The notes: generated by a model not told the origin, from the letters alone. 64,000 nucleotides of DNA from Erythrobacter aurantius (GCF_023823125.1 NZ_CP090949.1:1-64000), one strand, 5' to 3'. Shown: positions 17,248 to 26,207, numbered from the stretch's first letter. Numbers and translations are program-made.

Positions 17248-19037
17248 GCTTTGCTCTTTTCCGCCTTCTCAGCCTTTTCGCGCTCCGCCTTGCGGGCCAT
17301 TTCGGCTTTCTCTTTCTCCGCCGCCGCACGCAATTGCGGGTGCTTTGAATAGAGGTATTTCTGCTGCGCGAGCGTCAGGATGTTGGAGGTGACCCAGTAC
17401 AACAGCAGACCGGCGGCAAACGGAGCCATGACGAACATCAGGATCCACGGCATCAGATTGAAAATCTGCTGCTGCATCGGGTCCATCGCCGAAGGGTTCA
17501 GCTTGAAAGTAAGCCACATGGTGACGCCCAGCAAAATCGCCAGCGGCCCGATAGCGAGGAAGCCAACGACTTCGAACGGCAGAAGTCCGAACAGGTTCAG
17601 CACATGCGCGGGATCAGGCGCCGACAGGTCACGGATCCACAGAATGAAAGGTTCGTGGCGCATCTCGATCGCAAGAACCAGCACCTTGTAGAGCGCAAAG
17701 AAGATCGGAATCTGGATCAGCAAGGGGAGGCATCCGGCCAGCGGATTGACGTTTTCCTCCTTGTACAGCTTCATGATTTCTTGCTGCTGTTGCTGCTTGT
17801 CGTCCTTGTAGCGCTCCTGGATCGCCTTCATCTTGGGCTGGACAGCCTTCATCTGCGCCATCGACGCAAACTGCTTTTGCGCGATCGGGAACATCGCCCC
17901 GCGAATGATCAGGGTCAGCAGGATGATAGCCACACCGAAATTGCCAGCCCACGAATTGAGGTGCCGCAGCAGCCACAGGAACGGCTTTTCGAACCACTCG
18001 AACCAGCCCCAGCTGATCAGCTTGCCGAAATAGGTGATCCCGGTGTCTTCATAGCTGTCGAGCACGGTGCTTTCCTTGGCACCGACAAACAGCCGTGTGG
18101 TTTCGGTAAGCGTTCCGCCAGCGGGTACGGTTTCCGCCTGATAGCGTAGCACCGCGCGGAACAGGTCGTCGCCCAGCGATTCGAACCCGACCGTGCTGGA
18201 CTGTCCGTCACCCTTGACCAGCGCCGACGCCCAGTAATTGTCGGTAAAGCCAAGCCAGCTTGGCGTTCCGGCCGGCACTTCGCTGCCCAGTTCGGCCAGT
18301 TCGGCATAGGAATGCGGGTCCCACAGCGTCCCGTCGAACACGCCGATGGGGCCGGCATGGGCAATGAACTGATCGGGCGTTGCGGTGGTGCTGGTGCGTT
18401 TGATGAAGGCAAAAGGCTCGACGATTGCAGCGTTTTCGCTGCCGTTGCTCACCGATTGCTCCGCCGTGATCATGAATTGATCGTCGATTGACAGGCGAAC
18501 CTTGTAGGTCACGCCATTGGCGTCGCTGCGGGTCAACGTGACGGGTGTTTGCGGCGTCAGGCGGGCGCCATCGGCCTGCCACACGGCACCATCCGGCATG
18601 ATCTGGCCGCCGGTCTTGAACCCGAATGCCGCGAAGTACTGGCCATCTGTCCGCTCAGGCGCGAAAATGCGAACGGGGCCGGAGTCTTCCTCCACCGTTT
18701 CGCGGTAATCCTTGAGCACGATGTCGTCGATCCGCGCGCCAATCAGGTTGATCGATCCCGCGACGCGCGGGGCATCGATCACAATACGGTTTTCATCGGC
18801 CAGCGCCGCTGACAGATCGATCGGGCCTTGTGGCAGTGCCTGAACCTCACCTGCGGCATCAGCGGCGGCAACTGTCCCTGGGGCGCTGCTCGCATCCGTC
18901 AGACCGGCAGTGTCCAGTTCTGCGCCAGATGCGGCGACATCGGCCTCAGGGTAGAAATACCGCATCCCTTCGGTCCAGCCGAGGATAAGCAGGCCGGAAA
19001 GCAGTACGGCGAGCAGGAGATTACGCTGGTTGTCCAA
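17244..19037 (-). CDS. yidC: Membrane protein insertase YidC
   Basis: Inserts proteins into the inner membrane, alone or with SecYEG. The 597-residue protein has a first transmembrane helix (about residues 5-22), a large periplasmic beta domain typical of Gram-negative YidC, and a C-terminal core with about five helices that includes the hydrophilic-groove arginine region (LIIRGAMFP) and the cytoplasmic coiled hairpin rich in K and Q. It ends in a highly charged lysine-rich tail of about 40 residues, common in alphaproteobacteria. It lies between yidD and engB in the conserved order. Confidence 0.97.
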   Translation of the reverse strand: MDNQRNLLLAVLLSGLLILGWTEGMRYFYPEADVAASGAELDTAGLTDASSAPGTVAAADAAGEVQALPQGPIDLSAALADENRIVIDAPRVAGSINLIGARIDDIVLKDYRETVEEDSGPVRIFAPERTDGQYFAAFGFKTGGQIMPDGAVWQADGARLTPQTPVTLTRSDANGVTYKVRLSIDDQFMITAEQSVSNGSENAAIVEPFAFIKRTSTTATPDQFIAHAGPIGVFDGTLWDPHSYAELAELGSEVPAGTPSWLGFTDNYWASALVKGDGQSSTVGFESLGDDLFRAVLRYQAETVPAGGTLTETTRLFVGAKESTVLDSYEDTGITYFGKLISWGWFEWFEKPFLWLLRHLNSWAGNFGVAIILLTLIIRGAMFPIAQKQFASMAQMKAVQPKMKAIQERYKDDKQQQQQEIMKLYKEENVNPLAGCLPLLIQIPIFFALYKVLVLAIEMRHEPFILWIRDLSAPDPAHVLNLFGLLPFEVVGFLAIGPLAILLGVTMWLTFKLNPSAMDPMQQQIFNLMPWILMFVMAPFAAGLLLYWVTSNILTLAQQKYLYSKHPQLRAAAEKEKAEMARKAEREKAEKAEKSKA

Positions 19038-19117
19038 GATAGTGCCCTAAAGTCTGACTTCGAAGTGTATTACATAGGTGCGACAGCAACCCGTTCCTAG
19101 TCCCTTTGGCTTGCGCA

Positions 19118-19327
19118 CTAGGGAACAGGATCGTGGCCGTGCCCTCCCCACGGATGACAGCGCCCTATACGCTTTATTGCGAGCCATCCACCCTTGAGAA
19201 CGCCATATTTTCCGAGCGCCTCGATCGCATACTGGCTGCATGAAGGGGAATAACGGCAGGTGGGCGGCAGAATCCGCGACGGACCCCATTGCCACAACCG
19301 GGCAACAAAGATGAGGACGTGCTTCAC
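19118..19327 (-). CDS. yidD: Membrane protein insertion efficiency factor YidD
   Basis: Small membrane-associated protein that assists YidC-dependent insertion. The 69-residue product has the family core [14 protein letters not shown] and the glycine/histidine-rich end [10 protein letters not shown]. Its ATG overlaps the rnpA stop codon by 4 bases (19324-19327). A longer frame on the same strand, out of phase, covers this region but has no family match. Confidence 0.95.
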   Translation of the reverse strand: MKHVLIFVARLWQWGPSRILPPTCRYSPSCSQYAIEALGKYGVLKGGWLAIKRIGRCHPWGGHGHDPVP

Positions 19328-19713
19328 CTGCTCGGCTGCCGCTGGCGATTTCCGCGATTGGGGCGACGTCCGCGGGCATCGTCACCTTTGCCGTCGGCGG
19401 CTCGTGCGAGGACTTTCTCCAGCTCGGCAGCCATCATCTGGAAATCACGCTCCACGCCGCCCGCGCGCCCGATCAGCACATGATCGTGATCAGGCAGGCC
19501 ATGTTCGGGCAAGGCTGCGCGCAGGAGTTCGCGAAAGCGCCGTTTCATCCGGTTGCGCGCGACTGCATTGCCGATTTTCTTGGTGACTGTGATGCCATAG
19601 CGGATGCCCTGTCCGCCGTTGGGCCGCGTCAACAGCACGAACCCGGTTCGCGCATTGCGCAAACCCTTGTTCGCTGCGAGGAAATCAGCGCGCTTGGTAA
19701 GAACGGAGACCAT
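19324..19713 (-). CDS. rnpA: Ribonuclease P protein component
   Basis: Protein subunit of RNase P, which trims the 5' ends of tRNA precursors. The 129-residue basic protein has the conserved signature [13 protein letters not shown] in its RNA-binding helix plus an N-terminal FLAANKGLR segment. The C-terminal 20 residues are a strongly basic arginine-rich tail beyond the usual domain. It lies between rpmH and yidD in the conserved arrangement. Confidence 0.95.
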   Translation of the reverse strand: MVSVLTKRADFLAANKGLRNARTGFVLLTRPNGGQGIRYGITVTKKIGNAVARNRMKRRFRELLRAALPEHGLPDHDHVLIGRAGGVERDFQMMAAELEKVLARAADGKGDDARGRRPNRGNRQRQPSR

Positions 19714-19733
19714 TGCGGTGCCTGTAACGCAAA

Positions 19734-19754
19734 CGGGCTCCCGAAGGGAGCCCG
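19734..19754. terminator. Hairpin between rpmH and rnpA
   Basis: A perfect 9-bp stem (CGGGCTCCC, 19734-19742, with GGGAGCCCG, 19746-19754) closes a 3-base loop. On the reverse strand it follows rpmH. The downstream tract has only scattered T residues, so it more likely acts as an attenuator or processing site between rpmH and rnpA than as a full terminator. Confidence 0.45.
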
Positions 19755-19838
19755 CAAGGGCGACTGCCCGTCGCCGCTAGTGCGGCGTAGCCAAGCGGGC
19801 CGGATGGCCCGCGCCCGGCGCCTGAGAGCGCCAGAGAA

Positions 19839-19973
19839 TTAGGCGCAGAGCTTCTTGCGGCCGCGCTTGCGACGGGCGCGCAGAACCTTGCGGCCACCCG
19901 GGGTCGCCTTGCGAGCGAAGAAACCGTGCCGACGGGCACGCACGAGATTGCTGGGCTGGAAAGTCCGCTTCAT
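19839..19973 (-). CDS. rpmH: 50S ribosomal protein L34
   Basis: Translation of this 44-codon frame gives the invariant L34 sequence starting [18 protein letters not shown] and ending in a basic GRKKLCA tail. It heads the rpmH-rnpA-yidD-yidC-engB cluster. The ATG at 19973 is the only possible start. Confidence 0.97.
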   Translation of the reverse strand: MKRTFQPSNLVRARRHGFFARKATPGGRKVLRARRKRGRKKLCA

Positions 19974-20084
19974 GATATCCTCAAATTCCTAAGTGGCGCG
20001 GCATTGTGGGTGATTGGGCCACCCGACAGACCTCGCCGAAAACCTTGGCGCTCTTGTACGAGCAGCCATGACAGGCGCGAGCAG

Positions 20085-21110
20085 TTATGGGAAAGCGGCG
20101 CGCGAGTCAACAACAGACGCGTCAAGCTGCGCCAGATTGATTGTCTCGAGATCTCCATAATCAAGGACCGGAACCAGCGCATGCGCCACCATCGGCTGCC
20201 AGTCGAGCTCGATCTGCGGCGCGCCCGGCCGCGCCAGCGCGATAATGGCCGTGCTTTGAGCAATCCGGTCAATCACGAAAGGATCGAAAGCGGGCGCGCG
20301 ATCATCCGCCAGCCAAGGGCGCATGTCGGAAGCTCCGAGCCAAAGCGCGCTGTCATGCGGCACCGAATTGGTCATCGCGTAGAAATTGCGGGCCTGCGTC
20401 TCGGTCATGCCCATTTCGACGTAATAGTCGAGATAAAGACGATGTGCGGGATGATCGGCGGCGAAGTCGTCAGCCTCGCGGCCATGGTTGTCGAGCCAGG
20501 AATGCACCGCGAACTGCGCGCTGTCGGCCATTGTGCGGTTGGCACCGGCCAGAAACAACTCGACCGCGCCCGAACGAACCGATCCGCCATGCGGGACATG
20601 GGTGGCGATACCGGCGGCCCGGATACGGCGGCCAACCGCGAGGTTGGCGATATCGTTGCTGGTTCCCGGTGCCTCCAGCATGTCGAGCTGACGCAGCGCC
20701 GGGAAGTCGCGCAGCATGGCGTCAAACTGTTCAGGCGAAGCACTGTCGGTCGGGCCGATCATCATCGCTCTCGTCGGGCTGGTGACGGCAAAGGGGCCGT
20801 ATTGTGCAAGGATGCCCATGCGCGCCGGGCGGGCAACCGGCTGGGCATAGCGAGCGGCTTCGCGGGTCTCCTCGATCAGCGTTCCGTTGCGGTAGGTGGT
20901 CTTGACGGTCGCAAGGTTCTGCGCCGATTCAGAAGCATCATCGGCGACACGCACCCATTGGCCGGTGGCAGGATCCCATTCCTCGATCCAGCTCTCCGTT
21001 ACCACGGTGCGGACGCTGCCTTGATTGCCGAACGACAGGCCCTGCGCAAACACGGGCCCGCCCAGCAGGGCTAGTTGCAGGATCGCAAAGAGGGCGGCGA
21101 TGCGCTTCAT
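20085..21110 (-). CDS. Periplasmic ClpP/crotonase-fold protein (COG3904-like)
   Basis: The 341-residue protein has a signal peptide ending at VFAQ and a C-terminal part that resembles predicted periplasmic ClpP/crotonase-fold proteins: a GG...RSGAVELFLAGANR segment at the nucleophile-serine position and a FAVHSW histidine, followed by a helical end containing MTETQARNFYAMTNSVPH. The N-terminal 90 residues look family-specific. Whether it is an active serine peptidase is unclear because the usual small-residue context of the serine is altered. It is a single gene transcribed away from comM. Confidence 0.6.
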   Translation of the reverse strand: MKRIAALFAILQLALLGGPVFAQGLSFGNQGSVRTVVTESWIEEWDPATGQWVRVADDASESAQNLATVKTTYRNGTLIEETREAARYAQPVARPARMGILAQYGPFAVTSPTRAMMIGPTDSASPEQFDAMLRDFPALRQLDMLEAPGTSNDIANLAVGRRIRAAGIATHVPHGGSVRSGAVELFLAGANRTMADSAQFAVHSWLDNHGREADDFAADHPAHRLYLDYYVEMGMTETQARNFYAMTNSVPHDSALWLGASDMRPWLADDRAPAFDPFVIDRIAQSTAIIALARPGAPQIELDWQPMVAHALVPVLDYGDLETINLAQLDASVVDSRAAFP

Positions 21111-21267
21111 CCTGCATGGACTACGCCGCGCCGGGTTCAGGAAATCCGAAGTTCTATGCTTACAGCTTCGTTAGCGATGTTCCGGTTTCAACTCGACAAG
21201 TCCCTCATCTGACTGCACAAACATGGCTTCAGGGACGAAACCGATCCGGTTTCGGGGGAGCAGAACT

Positions 21268-21903
21268 GTGGTCGCGCTGGTTCGAACGGTAGCTTATCTG
21301 GGCCTCGAGGCTCGTCAGGTCGAAGTGCAATGCCAGGTTGCGCCGGGCCTGCCGCGCTTCTCGATTGTCGGCCTGCCGGACAAGGCCGTGAGCGAAAGCC
21401 GCGAACGGGTGCAGGCGGCATTGTCAGCCATGGGGCTGTCGCTTCCGCCAAAGCGGATCACGATCAACCTCTCCCCTGCCGACCTGCCCAAGGATGGATC
21501 GCACTACGATTTGCCGATTGCGCTTGCGCTGCTGGCGGCAATGGGCGTGACCGATGCCGAACAACTGGGAGACTGGATCGCCGTGGGCGAATTGTCGCTG
21601 GACGGGCGCGTGGTCGCCTCGCCCGGAGTGCTCATCGCGGCGCTGCACGCCAGCACGGTTGAAGCGGGACTCATCTGCCCCGCCCAGCAAGGATCGGAGG
21701 CGAAGTGGGCCAGCGGGGTTCCGGTGCTTGCTCCGCGCGATCTTGCATCCCTTCTGGCCCATCTCAAAGGCTCTCAGGTCCTGTCTGATCCGGTGCGTGG
21801 TACTATCGAGGAATCCGCTCCGGTCACTGATCTCAAGCAGGTGAAAGGGCAGGAAACCGCCAAGCGAGCGCTCGAAATCGCAGCGGCAGGCGGGCACAAC
21901 CTG
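21268..21903 (+). pseudogene. comM: comM (YifB), 5' part, split by an integrative element
   Basis: ComM/YifB is an AAA+ Mg-chelatase-like helicase that promotes branch migration in natural transformation. This 212-codon 5' part contains the N-terminal lonC-like domain (FSIVGLPDKAV, NLSPADLPKDG, GELSLDG) and ends at GGHNL, immediately before Walker A. The GTG at 21268 follows a GGGGGAG ribosome binding site at 21254-21260. After 21903 the frame continues into element DNA and stops at 22026, adding about 40 foreign residues. The 3' part resumes in the same phase at 30529, so precise excision would restore a protein of about 498 residues, the usual family length. Confidence 0.95.
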
Positions 21904-21915
21904 TTCACATTAGGA
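21890..21915. other. attL junction in comM
   Basis: comM sequence GGGCACAACC is followed by the shared TG (21902-21903) and then by element sequence TTCACATTAG. The expected comM continuation (CTGATGATGGGG) is found at the other end of the element. Confidence 0.75.
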
Positions 21916-22835
21916 ACTTCAAGACCCTTGCAAGAACTGGCGGAGTTTGAGGCGGAGTTGATTAAAGAGCTATGGCGGCGTTATCCGAAAGGTCCGACCC
22001 GCCGGTATCCTTACAAAGGGAGTTGAGTTGGATGTTCACGCTAGGCGTCACTGATCCCCGTTGGCACCGCTTCCTCTTGGAACACCCCCAAAGCGGCCCC
22101 CTTAATTTCTGGACACCCACACCTTGGAAGCCGAAGTTCACGCCGGGCATGTCCTTCGGGTTTATGGTGAAGTCTCCGTACCGAAAGGTTGGCGGCTTCG
22201 GGACGTTCCGCACATACGAGGAAATGGACGTCAACGAGGCGTGGGCACGTTTCCGGCTGGCTAATGGAGTGCCTAGTGAAAGCGAGTTTCGCTCTCGAAT
22301 AATTGAGTTCGCCTCCCGTCGGAGTATAGCGCCATACAACACTACAAACCCTCATATAGGGTGCATCCTGTTGGATGATTGTGTGTTTTTTCCCGAAGAC
22401 CAAATGGTTCAACCGGAGGATATCGATCTCGATTTTCCCAAGGAGATTGTGAAATATAAGCGCTTCTTCGAAGAGCCCGACCTAACAAAGCGCTTCGGCG
22501 TCGTTGAAGAAAGCTGCGACTTTGAGCTTGTGGAGCCTGACGAGGCCGCTTGGTCTACTACACGGGCAAAGCGTCGAAAGTCCCAAGGTGTGTTTCGTGA
22601 GGCTGTTCTAAGAGCCTATGGGAGAAGATGCGCGCTCAGTGCCGAGACTTGTCCGACTGTCCTAGAAGCCTCCCACATTCAGCCTTTTTATTCCGAGCGT
22701 TCGAACCATATCCAGAACGGCCTTTGCCTGCGTGTAGACATTCATCGGCTCTTCGACGCTGGGTTAATTTCAATCGGCAGGCAGCTTGAGGTCCTAGTAA
22801 GTTCTTCGGTTCTCTCAGCGAAAATAAGAAGCTGG

Positions 22836-22839
22836 GCGG
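22836..22839. repeat. IS target-site duplication, left copy
   Basis: GCGG directly left of the IS inverted repeat; the same four bases follow the right end at 24079-24082. Together they show a recent clean transposition. Confidence 0.9.
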
Positions 22840-22865
22840 TGACGTGCTCCCCTGATTGTTACCAG

Positions 22866-23756
22866 TCAGAGGTAGAGTCTGGCTCCTTCATGATGGTTGT
22901 TTGATGGGATGGCAACGTGTCTGGGGGCATGCCCCCAGACACGTTGGCCGGCGATCTCGGCGGGGGTCTTCCCGCCCAGTTTCGAGTGTGGCCTGACCGT
23001 GTTGTAATCGTGTCGCCAGGCGGCCAGCACGAACCGGGCATGGGCCAGCGAGGTGAACAGCGTCTCGTTGAGGCATTCGTCGCGCAGGCGGCCATTGAAG
23101 CTCTCCACGAAGCCGTTCTGCATTGGCTTTCCCGGTGCGATGTAGTGCCACTCGACCCTGCGCTCCTGCGACCAGCGCAGGATGGCCGACGAGGTCAGTT
23201 CGGTGCCATTGTCGCTGACCACCGTATGCGGCTTTCCCCGGATGCCGATAAGGCTGGTCAGTTCCCGCGCTACCCGAGCACCCGACAGCGACGTATCGGC
23301 CACCAGCGCCAGGCACTCGCGCGTGTAGTCATCGACCACGCACAGGATACGGAAGCGCCGACCGCAGATCAGGCTGTCGGAGACGAAGTCGAGCGACCAA
23401 CGCTGGTTCGGGCCGTCCGGCAGCACCATCGGCCTGCGCGTGCCCAAGGCCCTTTTCCGGCCGCCACGGCGACGCACGCGCAGCCCCTCCTCCCGGTAGA
23501 TGCGCAGCAGCTTCTTGTGGTTGGGCCTGATGCCTTCCCGCGCCAGAAGGTAGCCCAGGCGGCGATAGCCGAACCGGCGGCGTTCCGCCGCCAGCTCGCG
23601 CAGCCGTTGCCGCAGCGCCCCGTCATCTGGCCTTGTAGGCTCGTAACGGATTACCCTGCGGCTCACACCAACCAGTGCACACGCCCGACGCTCGCTCACC
23701 CCGTGATGCTCCCGGGCATAGGCGACGGCTTCCCGCTTGGCGCCGGGCGTTACCAT
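22866..23756 (-). CDS. IS3-family transposase OrfB
   Basis: Catalytic subunit of the IS transposase, 296 residues. It has an N-terminal HTH_21-type region ([16 protein letters not shown]) and an rve integrase core with the DDE residues in [16 protein letters not shown] and the E of [18 protein letters not shown]. It is normally made as an OrfAB fusion by -1 frameshifting. A run of seven A on the coding strand (23756-23762) followed by TGG in the orfA/orfB overlap is a good slippery site. An own ATG is at 23756. Confidence 0.95.
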   Translation of the reverse strand: MVTPGAKREAVAYAREHHGVSERRACALVGVSRRVIRYEPTRPDDGALRQRLRELAAERRRFGYRRLGYLLAREGIRPNHKKLLRIYREEGLRVRRRGGRKRALGTRRPMVLPDGPNQRWSLDFVSDSLICGRRFRILCVVDDYTRECLALVADTSLSGARVARELTSLIGIRGKPHTVVSDNGTELTSSAILRWSQERRVEWHYIAPGKPMQNGFVESFNGRLRDECLNETLFTSLAHARFVLAAWRHDYNTVRPHSKLGGKTPAEIAGQRVWGHAPRHVAIPSNNHHEGARLYL

Positions 23757-24016
23757 TTTTTTGATGCCAGATCCTTCAGCACCGCGTTGTCCAACATCGC
23801 CTCGGCCAGCAGCTTCTTCAGCCGCGAGTTCTCCTCCTCGAGCGATCGCAGCCGCCGGGCCTCGGACACCTCGAGCCCGCCGAACTTAGACTTCCACTTG
23901 TAGAACGTCGCCGAGCTGATCCCGTGGCGGCGGCAGACCTCAGTCGTCGCCATGCCCGCTTCCTGCTCCTTCAAGATCGCAATGATCTGCTCTTCGTTGA
24001 ACCTGCTTCGCTTCAT
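23750..24016 (-). CDS. IS3-family transposase OrfA
   Basis: DNA-binding subunit of the IS transposase, 88 residues: a helix-turn-helix domain beginning [19 protein letters not shown] with [15 protein letters not shown], followed by a leucine-zipper-like coiled coil ([17 protein letters not shown]). It overlaps orfB by 7 bases in the other frame. The end ASKKW is characteristic of the IS407 group. Confidence 0.95.
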   Translation of the reverse strand: MKRSRFNEEQIIAILKEQEAGMATTEVCRRHGISSATFYKWKSKFGGLEVSEARRLRSLEEENSRLKKLLAEAMLDNAVLKDLASKKW

Positions 24017-24192
24017 ATCGTCCGACTCCTTGCGTCAGACTCTACCAAAAAGCGGTCACATTTCAGGGGAGCACGTCAGCGGGAAAACGGATCCATGTGC
24101 CTAACAACCCGGCATGGCAACCTTCCGGGCTTGCATTGGAGTATCATCGGGATGCCGTATTTAGGTCATAGTCGCGTTTTCCAGAGTGTGGA

Positions 24193-24729
24193 TTAGACCT
24201 TTGCATTGTTGCGTATGTAGTCTGAGATGAAATCGATCTCTCCGGTATCCTGAGTTTCATCGAAGACTTTTCGCGCCACCGCCGCATGGACTTTAAGTGT
24301 CCAATCCTGCCACTCTCGAAGTTTAGAATAGAGGGCGAGGCTATCGTCCCTCCTGAAGCTGGACATCACAAGATCGCTTTCATCGAATGGCTTCCAAACT
24401 CGAAAACCAAACCGCATCCGATCAGTGTCTGTATGGGCAACAACCTTGTTTCGCTGAACCCCCAACTCCTCATGAAGACTCCGCTCAGCCGTATTTGGCA
24501 CAAGGCCCACTTTCTTTAAGCTGAGCTTTGGCAGCCCTTTGGAGTCCGAGAATGGCCTCCAATATGCGACTACGGCAGCATCCTCCAGACAGCGGTAGCG
24601 CCTTAATTCTATCCGCGTCATCTTCTGATCAGGCTCAAGCTCACTGATCCACGCTAGAGCGCTCAGGGTCTGTTGAAAGTCTCCAAGCGAATGGATCAGC
24701 CGGATTTGTAGATTGCTGAGAGAAGCCAT
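24193..24729 (-). CDS. HEPN-like protein, possible defence effector
   Basis: Not a named family. The 178-residue protein appears all-helical and has R93-N-K-V-V-A-H99, which fits the R(N/D)x4-5H motif of HEPN ribonucleases, especially in the AbiU2-like context with a following acidic residue. An upstream segment (RRYRCLEDAAVVAYWRPF) resembles the helix that precedes this motif in such proteins. It lies 9 bases downstream of a small two-helix membrane protein gene on the same strand. Many HEPN proteins are toxins of abortive-infection systems, so a phage-defence role is plausible but unproven. Codon use looks less GC-biased than in the host genes. Confidence 0.55.
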   Translation of the reverse strand: MASLSNLQIRLIHSLGDFQQTLSALAWISELEPDQKMTRIELRRYRCLEDAAVVAYWRPFSDSKGLPKLSLKKVGLVPNTAERSLHEELGVQRNKVVAHTDTDRMRFGFRVWKPFDESDLVMSSFRRDDSLALYSKLREWQDWTLKVHAAVARKVFDETQDTGEIDFISDYIRNNAKV

Positions 24730-24738
24730 GGAGGGGCC

Positions 24739-25140
24739 TTAGCGGTCGGTTGAAGCCTGATTGTTCTTTCGCAGAAGGTTGTCTCGCTTCTTCCTCGCTG
24801 AGTACAGTTGGGTTGATGTCTCACCATCATTCCATGTGCCAACCCAACCTGCGACTACGGCGCTCAAGAGGAGAGTAAGCGCCAATGGCATGTCCAAAAC
24901 ATACTGATAGATTTCATTCAGCCCTTGCCATTCGCTGCCCAAAGGCTGCACCTCAATTGTTGCGAGGGTGATTGTTGGCCATTCTGCAGACCGAAGCCAA
25001 ACATAGCACTGCCAAAAAAATACCCCCGCCGCGCATACTAACAAGATAAACATGAGATAGAACCAAGCCATACCCCACTTCTCTTGCCTGTCGGCGCGAT
25101 CCAAGAGGCGCATTTCTTCGCAGGTTAGCTCATCCTCCAT
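24739..25140 (-). CDS. Small membrane protein with two helices
   Basis: Not recognised as a known family. The 133-residue product has a charged N terminus, one transmembrane helix at about residues 24-48, an extracytoplasmic loop of about 30 residues, a second helix at about 83-106 and a basic C-terminal tail (SARKKRDNLLRKN). It precedes the HEPN-like gene by 9 bases on the same strand and is probably translated from the same mRNA. It could be a membrane sensor or anchor for that protein. Confidence 0.6.
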   Translation of the reverse strand: MEDELTCEEMRLLDRADRQEKWGMAWFYLMFILLVCAAGVFFWQCYVWLRSAEWPTITLATIEVQPLGSEWQGLNEIYQYVLDMPLALTLLLSAVVAGWVGTWNDGETSTQLYSARKKRDNLLRKNNQASTDR

Positions 25141-25212
25141 GCATCTATCCTTCTATATCGGATAGAAAGCTTAGCACTCATTGAGCCGACAAAAAAGCAG
25201 GGCATGAGGGGC

Positions 25213-25887
25213 TTAAGCCCGAATCCTTTCAATCAACCGTCTCACACCGGATGGATGCCACGCTCCGCCTCGGGGGCTTTCGATGTGTCGGGCGTTCAAT
25301 CCGGCGGCAATCTCGCGCAAGCTCTTCGCTCCGGACGCCCGAACTGCTTTCACCTCTTCAGCAAGTTCCAGCGCCCGTTCTTCTGCAGCTGCCTTGCATG
25401 CTGCAATCGCTGCGATGTTGCCCTTCCCGGCACGCTGAAGCGCAGCCGCCCCGTTCGGATTGCCGAGCTTCACTCCCCGCTCCTTCGCAGCCCTCAGCGC
25501 TTCTTTCGTACGTGTGGAGATTGCCTTGCGCTCAGCCTGAGCAACGGCGGCGAGAAGGTGAACGGTAAGCTCGTTTGCCTCTGGCATGTCCGCCGCAACG
25601 AACTTAGCGCCGCTGTCCTGTAGGGCAGAGAGAAACGCAACCGACCGCGACAGTCGGTCAAGCTTGGCGACAACAAGCGTTGCTCCAGTCAGCTTCGCGC
25701 GGCGCAGCGCCTCATTGAGTTCGGGGCGGTCATCCCGCTTGCCGCTTTCCACCTCAGTGAACTGGTCGATTATCTCCAAGCCGCGCGAGGCACACATATC
25801 GCCAACCGCGCGGCGCTGCGCCTCAAGGCCAAGGCCAGAGCGCGCCTGCGAGGCGGTAGATACGCGATAGTAGGCAACGGCTTTCAT
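25213..25887 (-). CDS. Small serine recombinase (resolvase/invertase family)
   Basis: The 224-residue protein has the N-terminal resolvase catalytic domain (AYYRVSTASQ with Ser10, GLGLEAQR, and the VVAKLDRLSRS motif) and a C-terminal DNA-binding part with a helix-turn-helix-like region (SLREIAAGLNARHI ... WHPSGVRRLIERI). It is the resolvase/invertase type, distinct from the large integrase at 28843. It may resolve or invert DNA, or be a remnant of another transposon. A 40-bp dyad lies 16 bases upstream of its start codon. Confidence 0.9.
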   Translation of the reverse strand: MKAVAYYRVSTASQARSGLGLEAQRRAVGDMCASRGLEIIDQFTEVESGKRDDRPELNEALRRAKLTGATLVVAKLDRLSRSVAFLSALQDSGAKFVAADMPEANELTVHLLAAVAQAERKAISTRTKEALRAAKERGVKLGNPNGAAALQRAGKGNIAAIAACKAAAEERALELAEEVKAVRASGAKSLREIAAGLNARHIESPRGGAWHPSGVRRLIERIRA

Positions 25888-25902
25888 AGGTCACTCCCTC
25901 GT

Positions 25903-25942
25903 TGTTCCAATCTGCGTAACGGACGTTAGGCGCTTTGGAACA
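25903..25942. promoter_or_regulatory. 40-bp interrupted dyad upstream of the resolvase gene
   Basis: Outer arms TGTTCCAA (25903-25910) and TTGGAACA (25935-25942) and inner arms TAACG (25917-25921) and CGTTA (25924-25928) share one centre between 25922 and 25923. The nested symmetry and the position directly before a serine recombinase gene fit a recombination (res-like) site or an operator for that protein. Confidence 0.6.
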
Positions 25943-26081
25943 CCTTCGAAAGAGGGCGCTGACTCGCTTCACCGCAAGAAAGACTCGGCTGGACTCGGGA
26001 ACTTTCGACCATGTGGAGGCATGGGTAGCGGCGGCTTTGGCTTCGCTCCATTTCAGACCTCCCAAGCAACAGGAGGATTTA

Positions 26082-26195
26082 ATGGAAGACCCGAAGAACT
26101 CTCAATCTGCTGAGCCCCAGACAAGCAAAGGGGAAGCTATCCTTGCTCGCCTCGACAAGCTCCTGAGCGGCCCGGAACGTACCCCGCCCCGGTAA
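26082..26195 (+). CDS. Small 37-residue protein, unknown
   Basis: This short frame starts with ATG right after a strong ribosome binding site (AGGAGG, 26071-26076) and encodes a polar peptide beginning MEDPKNSQSAEPQ with a helical middle (AILARLDKLL). It is the only forward gene in the middle of the island and is followed by a long GC-rich stem-loop. No function can be assigned. The good ribosome binding site is the main evidence. Confidence 0.45.
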   Translation: MEDPKNSQSAEPQTSKGEAILARLDKLLSGPERTPPR

Positions 26196-26207
26196 GACCG
26201 CCGGGTC

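Larger units (their letters stand above)
22840..24078 (-). mobile_element. IS3-family insertion sequence, IS407 group
   Basis: Complete 1,239-bp element. Terminal inverted repeats are perfect over 16 bp (TGACGTGCTCCCCTGA at 22840-22855 and its complement at 24063-24078). A 4-bp target duplication GCGG flanks it (22836-22839 and 24079-24082), the size known for the IS407 group. It holds orfA and orfB on the reverse strand. It sits inside the HNH gene of the comM island, so it arrived after that gene. Confidence 0.95.
22032..24171 (+). pseudogene. HNH endonuclease gene disrupted by an IS
   Basis: The original gene can be read by removing the IS (22840-24078) and one GCGG duplication: 298 codons ending with TAG at 24169-24171, the last 29 of which lie right of the IS and give a typical family end (PNNPAW, LEYHRD). 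The protein starts MFTLGVTDPRWHRFL and ends in a C-terminal HNH domain with CALS, LEASHIQPF, NGLCLRVDIHRLFD and GLISI. It belongs to HNH nucleases frequent in defence islands. The start at 22032 fits the family and has GGGAG upstream; an ATG at 21972 is in frame. At present translation runs to 22904, replacing the last 29 residues with about 21 from the IS; the HNH core is kept, so partial activity cannot be excluded. Confidence 0.82.
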
